Shown here piece by piece: positions 8,048-10,349 of a DNA stretch of 10,349 bases. Origin of the DNA: Streptosporangiaceae bacterium (lineage in GTDB: Bacteria > Actinomycetota > Actinomycetes > Streptosporangiales > Streptosporangiaceae); assembly GCA_030040815.1 (NCBI GenBank), contig JASHSZ010000254.1, forward strand, positions 1-10,349. The letters are read 5' to 3'. Positions within the stretch are counted from its first letter, which is position 1, and each line of letters starts with the position of its first letter. The position numbers were made by a program, and so were the translations under genes. The notes under the pieces were generated by a model. That model ran no database searches, was not told the origin of the DNA, and worked only from the letters and a program-made list of their open reading frames with translations.

Positions 8048-9027
8048 CCACTCTCACCCTCTCCAGGGCGCTCAACGAGGGCCTGCGCAAGGCGCTTGAG
8101 AACAACCCCAAGGCCCTGATCATGGGCGAGGACGTCGGCAAGCTCGGTGGTGTCTTCCGGGTTACCGACGGGCTGCAGAAGGACTTCGGCGAGGCCAGGG
8201 TCATCGACACACCACTGGCCGAGTCGGGCATCATCGGTACGGCGATCGGCCTGGCGCTGCGAGGCTACCGGCCGATCTGCGAGATCCAGTTCGACGGCTT
8301 CGTGTTCCCCGCCTTCGACCAGATCGTGAGCCAGCTGGCCAAGATGCGGTACCGGTCCCGTGGGCCGGTGCGGCTGCCGGTCGTGGTCCGGATCCCGTTC
8401 GGCGGCGGCATCGGTGCGGTCGAGCACCACAGCGAATCACCCGAGGCGCTGTTCGCCCACACCCCGGGTCTGCGGGTGGTTTCGTGCGGCGGCCCCGCCG
8501 ACGGATACACGATGATCCAGCAGGCCGCCGAGAGCGACGACCCGGTGCTCTTCTTCGAGCCCAAGCGCCGGTACTGGGACAAGGCAGACGTCGACGTCGA
8601 CCGCGGCGTGGCTGACGCGCTCCCGCTGGAGGAGGCCAGGGTTCTGATCCCCGGCAGCGACGTGACGGTGCTGTGCTACGGCCCGATGGTCCGGACCTGC
8701 ACCGAGGCAGCGGTCGCGGCCAGCGGCGACGGCCGGTCGGTCGAGGTGGTCGACCTGCGGTCGCTAGCGCCGCTGGACACCGAGACGATCTTCGCCTCGG
8801 TCCGCAAGACCGGCAGGTGCGTGGTCGTGCACGAGGCCGTGGTGACCGGCGGCATCGGCGCGGAGATCGCCGCTAGGGTCAGCGAGGAGTGCTTCTACAA
8901 CCTCGAGGCGCCGGTGCTGCGCGTCGGCGCGCCGACTACCCCGTACCCGCCGTCGAGGATCGAGGAGTATTACCTGCCCGACCTGGACCGGGTCCTGGAC
9001 GCCGTCGACCGCACGTTCGGCTACTGA
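8044..9027 (+). CDS. bkdB: 2-oxoacid dehydrogenase E1 beta, branched-chain type
   Basis: Partner of E1 alpha in the alpha2beta2 decarboxylase. It has 327 residues, full length, from ATG in ATGA overlap with the previous stop. Visible signatures are MGEDVGKLGGVFRVTDGL, then DTPLAESGIIG with the ThDP-activating Glu60, then EIQFDGFVFPAFDQIVSQLAKMRYRS, a stretch close to the branched-chain E1 beta consensus. These are followed by GGGIGAVEHHSES (His128, His129) and the C-terminal transketolase domain with VVDLRSLAPLDTETI and VVVHEAVVTGGIGAEIA. The end, PYPPSRIEEYYLPDLDRVLDAVDRTFGY, is intact. The E2 gene follows after 10 nt. Confidence 0.95.
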   Translation: MTTLTLSRALNEGLRKALENNPKALIMGEDVGKLGGVFRVTDGLQKDFGEARVIDTPLAESGIIGTAIGLALRGYRPICEIQFDGFVFPAFDQIVSQLAKMRYRSRGPVRLPVVVRIPFGGGIGAVEHHSESPEALFAHTPGLRVVSCGGPADGYTMIQQAAESDDPVLFFEPKRRYWDKADVDVDRGVADALPLEEARVLIPGSDVTVLCYGPMVRTCTEAAVAASGDGRSVEVVDLRSLAPLDTETIFASVRKTGRCVVVHEAVVTGGIGAEIAARVSEECFYNLEAPVLRVGAPTTPYPPSRIEEYYLPDLDRVLDAVDRTFGY

Positions 9028-9037
9028 GGGGACCCTG

Positions 9038-10349
9038 ATGGCAGATCTCAAGGAGTTCCGCCTCCCTGACGTCGGCGAGGGCCTGACCGAAGCCGACATC
9101 GTCCGGTGGCACGTCAAGCCGGGTGACCCGGTCACCGTCAACCAGATCATCGTCGAGATCGAGACCGCCAAGGCCGTCGTGGAGCTGCCGAGCCCGTACG
9201 CCGGCGTCGTCGCCGCCCTGCTGGTCCCGGAGGGCGAGACCGCCGACGTAGGCACGCCGATCATCACGGTGGACACCGGTCCGGGCGCCGAAGCCGCCGC
9301 CCCGCCGGCAGGGCTGGTCACCGAGGCCGAGGACCTGGTGCCCGCGCCGCCCGTCGAAGGCGCGGTAGAGCCGGGCATGATCGGCAGCCCGGCGCCTAAG
9401 GCCGAGCGGCAGGCCGTGCTGGTCGGGTACGGAGTGAAGCTTGGCCGGACCACCCGACGCCCGCGCAAGACGCCAAGGGCCTCCCAGCCGCCTGCGCCAC
9501 CCGACGCTGGCGCCGCGGTCGGGTCGGCTGCCGCGACCGGATCTGTGAACGAGACCGCGGCTGGCGTCGCTGTAAACGGCAGGGCGGGGAGGGCGCTGGC
9601 CAAGCCGCCGGTGCGGAAGATGGCCAGGGACCTCGGCATCGACCTCGCGGGACTGACAGGGACCGGGCGAGACGGCTCGATAACCAGAGACGACGTCGAG
9701 CGGGCCGCGGCGGTCAGCACCGTCGGCGCCGTTCCCTCCCCTCGGCTTGTTGCGCCGACCGGGATCGCGGCAGTCGGGGCGCCGGAAAAACGGGAGGAGC
9801 GGATACCGATCCGCGGCGTGCGTAAGCACACCGCCGCTGCGATGGTAGCGAGCGCGTTTACGGCGCCGCACGTCACCGAGTTCCTGCAGATTGACGTCAC
9901 CGAGACGATGACGGCGGCCGCGCGCCTGCGCGCCGTGCCGGAGTTCGAGGGCGTGCGGGTCTCGCCGCTGCTGCTGGTCGCGCGCGCGCTAATCATCGCC
10001 GCTGCCCGGCATCCGCTGATCAACGCGAGTTGGGATGAGGCCGCGCAGGAGATCGTCGTCAGGCACTACGTCAACCTCGGCATCGCCGCCGCCACCGGGC
10101 GTGGGCTCATCGTGCCGAACGTCAAGAACGCCCAGGCGCTGAGCCTCGCCGGGCTCGCCACGGCGCTGGCACAGCTCGCCGAGACGGCGCGGGCCGGGAA
10201 GGCGACTCCGGCGGACCTGTCGGGTGGCACCATCACGATCACCAATGTGGGAGTGTTCGGGGTGGACGCCGGGACCCCGATCCTCACCCCGGGCGAGGCC
10301 GCCATCCTGGCGTTCGGCCAGGTCAGGCACGCCCCGTGGGTCGTGGACG
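9038..10349 (+). CDS. bkdC: 2-oxoacid dehydrogenase E2 acyltransferase, 3' end cut by the window
   Basis: The dihydrolipoamide acyltransferase core of the complex: it receives the acyl group from E1 on its lipoyl arm and transfers it to CoA. 437 residues are visible. One lipoyl domain (about 1-80) has LPDVGEGLTEADIV and EIETAKAVVE with the lipoylated Lys45. A Pro/Ala-rich linker follows, containing VLVGYGV (127-133) and a basic patch (RTTRRPRK), a combination I associate with actinobacterial E2s. The E1/E3-binding domain is about 189-225 (PPVRKMARDLGIDLAGLTGTGRDGSITRDDV). The catalytic domain starts near 250 (RIPIRGVRKHTAAAMVASAFTAPHVT) and reaches SGGTITITNVGVFGVDAGTPILTPGEAAILAFG. The active-site HxxxDG motif should be just past the right edge. 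ATG 9038 is preceded by GAGGGG at 9026-9031, 6 nt away. No E3 gene is seen. Confidence 0.94.
   Translation, partial: MADLKEFRLPDVGEGLTEADIVRWHVKPGDPVTVNQIIVEIETAKAVVELPSPYAGVVAALLVPEGETADVGTPIITVDTGPGAEAAAPPAGLVTEAEDLVPAPPVEGAVEPGMIGSPAPKAERQAVLVGYGVKLGRTTRRPRKTPRASQPPAPPDAGAAVGSAAATGSVNETAAGVAVNGRAGRALAKPPVRKMARDLGIDLAGLTGTGRDGSITRDDVERAAAVSTVGAVPSPRLVAPTGIAAVGAPEKREERIPIRGVRKHTAAAMVASAFTAPHVTEFLQIDVTETMTAAARLRAVPEFEGVRVSPLLLVARALIIAAARHPLINASWDEAAQEIVVRHYVNLGIAAATGRGLIVPNVKNAQALSLAGLATALAQLAETARAGKATPADLSGGTITITNVGVFGVDAGTPILTPGEAAILAFGQVRHAPWVVD

Noticed and set aside
8764..10023. 419-residue open frame on the minus strand
   Set aside because: It lies antisense to E1 beta and E2, whose reading frames have clear domain motifs. 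Low-complexity Ser/Arg/Ala/Gly composition is typical of GC-rich antisense frames.

Overview
The window is GC-rich bacterial DNA, almost fully coding. Gene content points to an Actinomycetota genome: a small bacterial-SCP-like gene next to purF, a branched-chain-type 2-oxoacid dehydrogenase operon, GTG starts, and several starts that look leaderless. I cannot place it below phylum from sequence alone. There is no tRNA, rRNA, CRISPR array, transposase or integrase. Most other long open frames are antisense shadows caused by the high GC.

Layout. Positions 1-1355 (minus) hold the 5' part of purF, which runs off the left edge. Just upstream of it on the same strand is a short bacterial SCP-like gene (1381-1857). 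A divergent gene (1954-2583, plus) encodes a membrane-anchored or secreted protein with two cysteine pairs. It converges on a minus-strand purine block, in transcription order purS (6407-6640), an RsbW/anti-sigma-type ATPase gene (5629-6264), purQ (4908-5585) and purL (2605-4911). From a 240-bp divergent region (6641-6880) an operon runs rightward for E1 alpha (6881-8047), E1 beta (8044-9027) and E2 (9038 to the right edge, truncated) of a 2-oxoacid dehydrogenase complex, most like the branched-chain type.

How the genes work together. PurS, PurQ and PurL form the FGAM synthetase complex (step 4 of de novo purine synthesis). PurF is the committed first step. The right-hand operon makes the decarboxylase and acyltransferase parts of a complex turning branched-chain 2-oxoacids (or pyruvate) into acyl-CoA. 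That would supply branched starter units for fatty acids as well as degrade amino acids.

Points worth a second look: the ATPase gene inserted between purS and purQ, whose ATP lid is replaced by a long Arg-rich segment; the 240-bp divergent control region, with a perfect 8-bp-arm palindrome, a third copy of the same octamer at the predicted transcription start, a 9-bp inverted repeat and a 9-mer shared by both predicted -10 regions; three GTG starts 6-7 nt downstream of TANNNT boxes; and the uncharacterised cysteine-paired envelope protein inside the purine cluster. I see no clearly new multi-gene system. These are local oddities in an otherwise housekeeping region.
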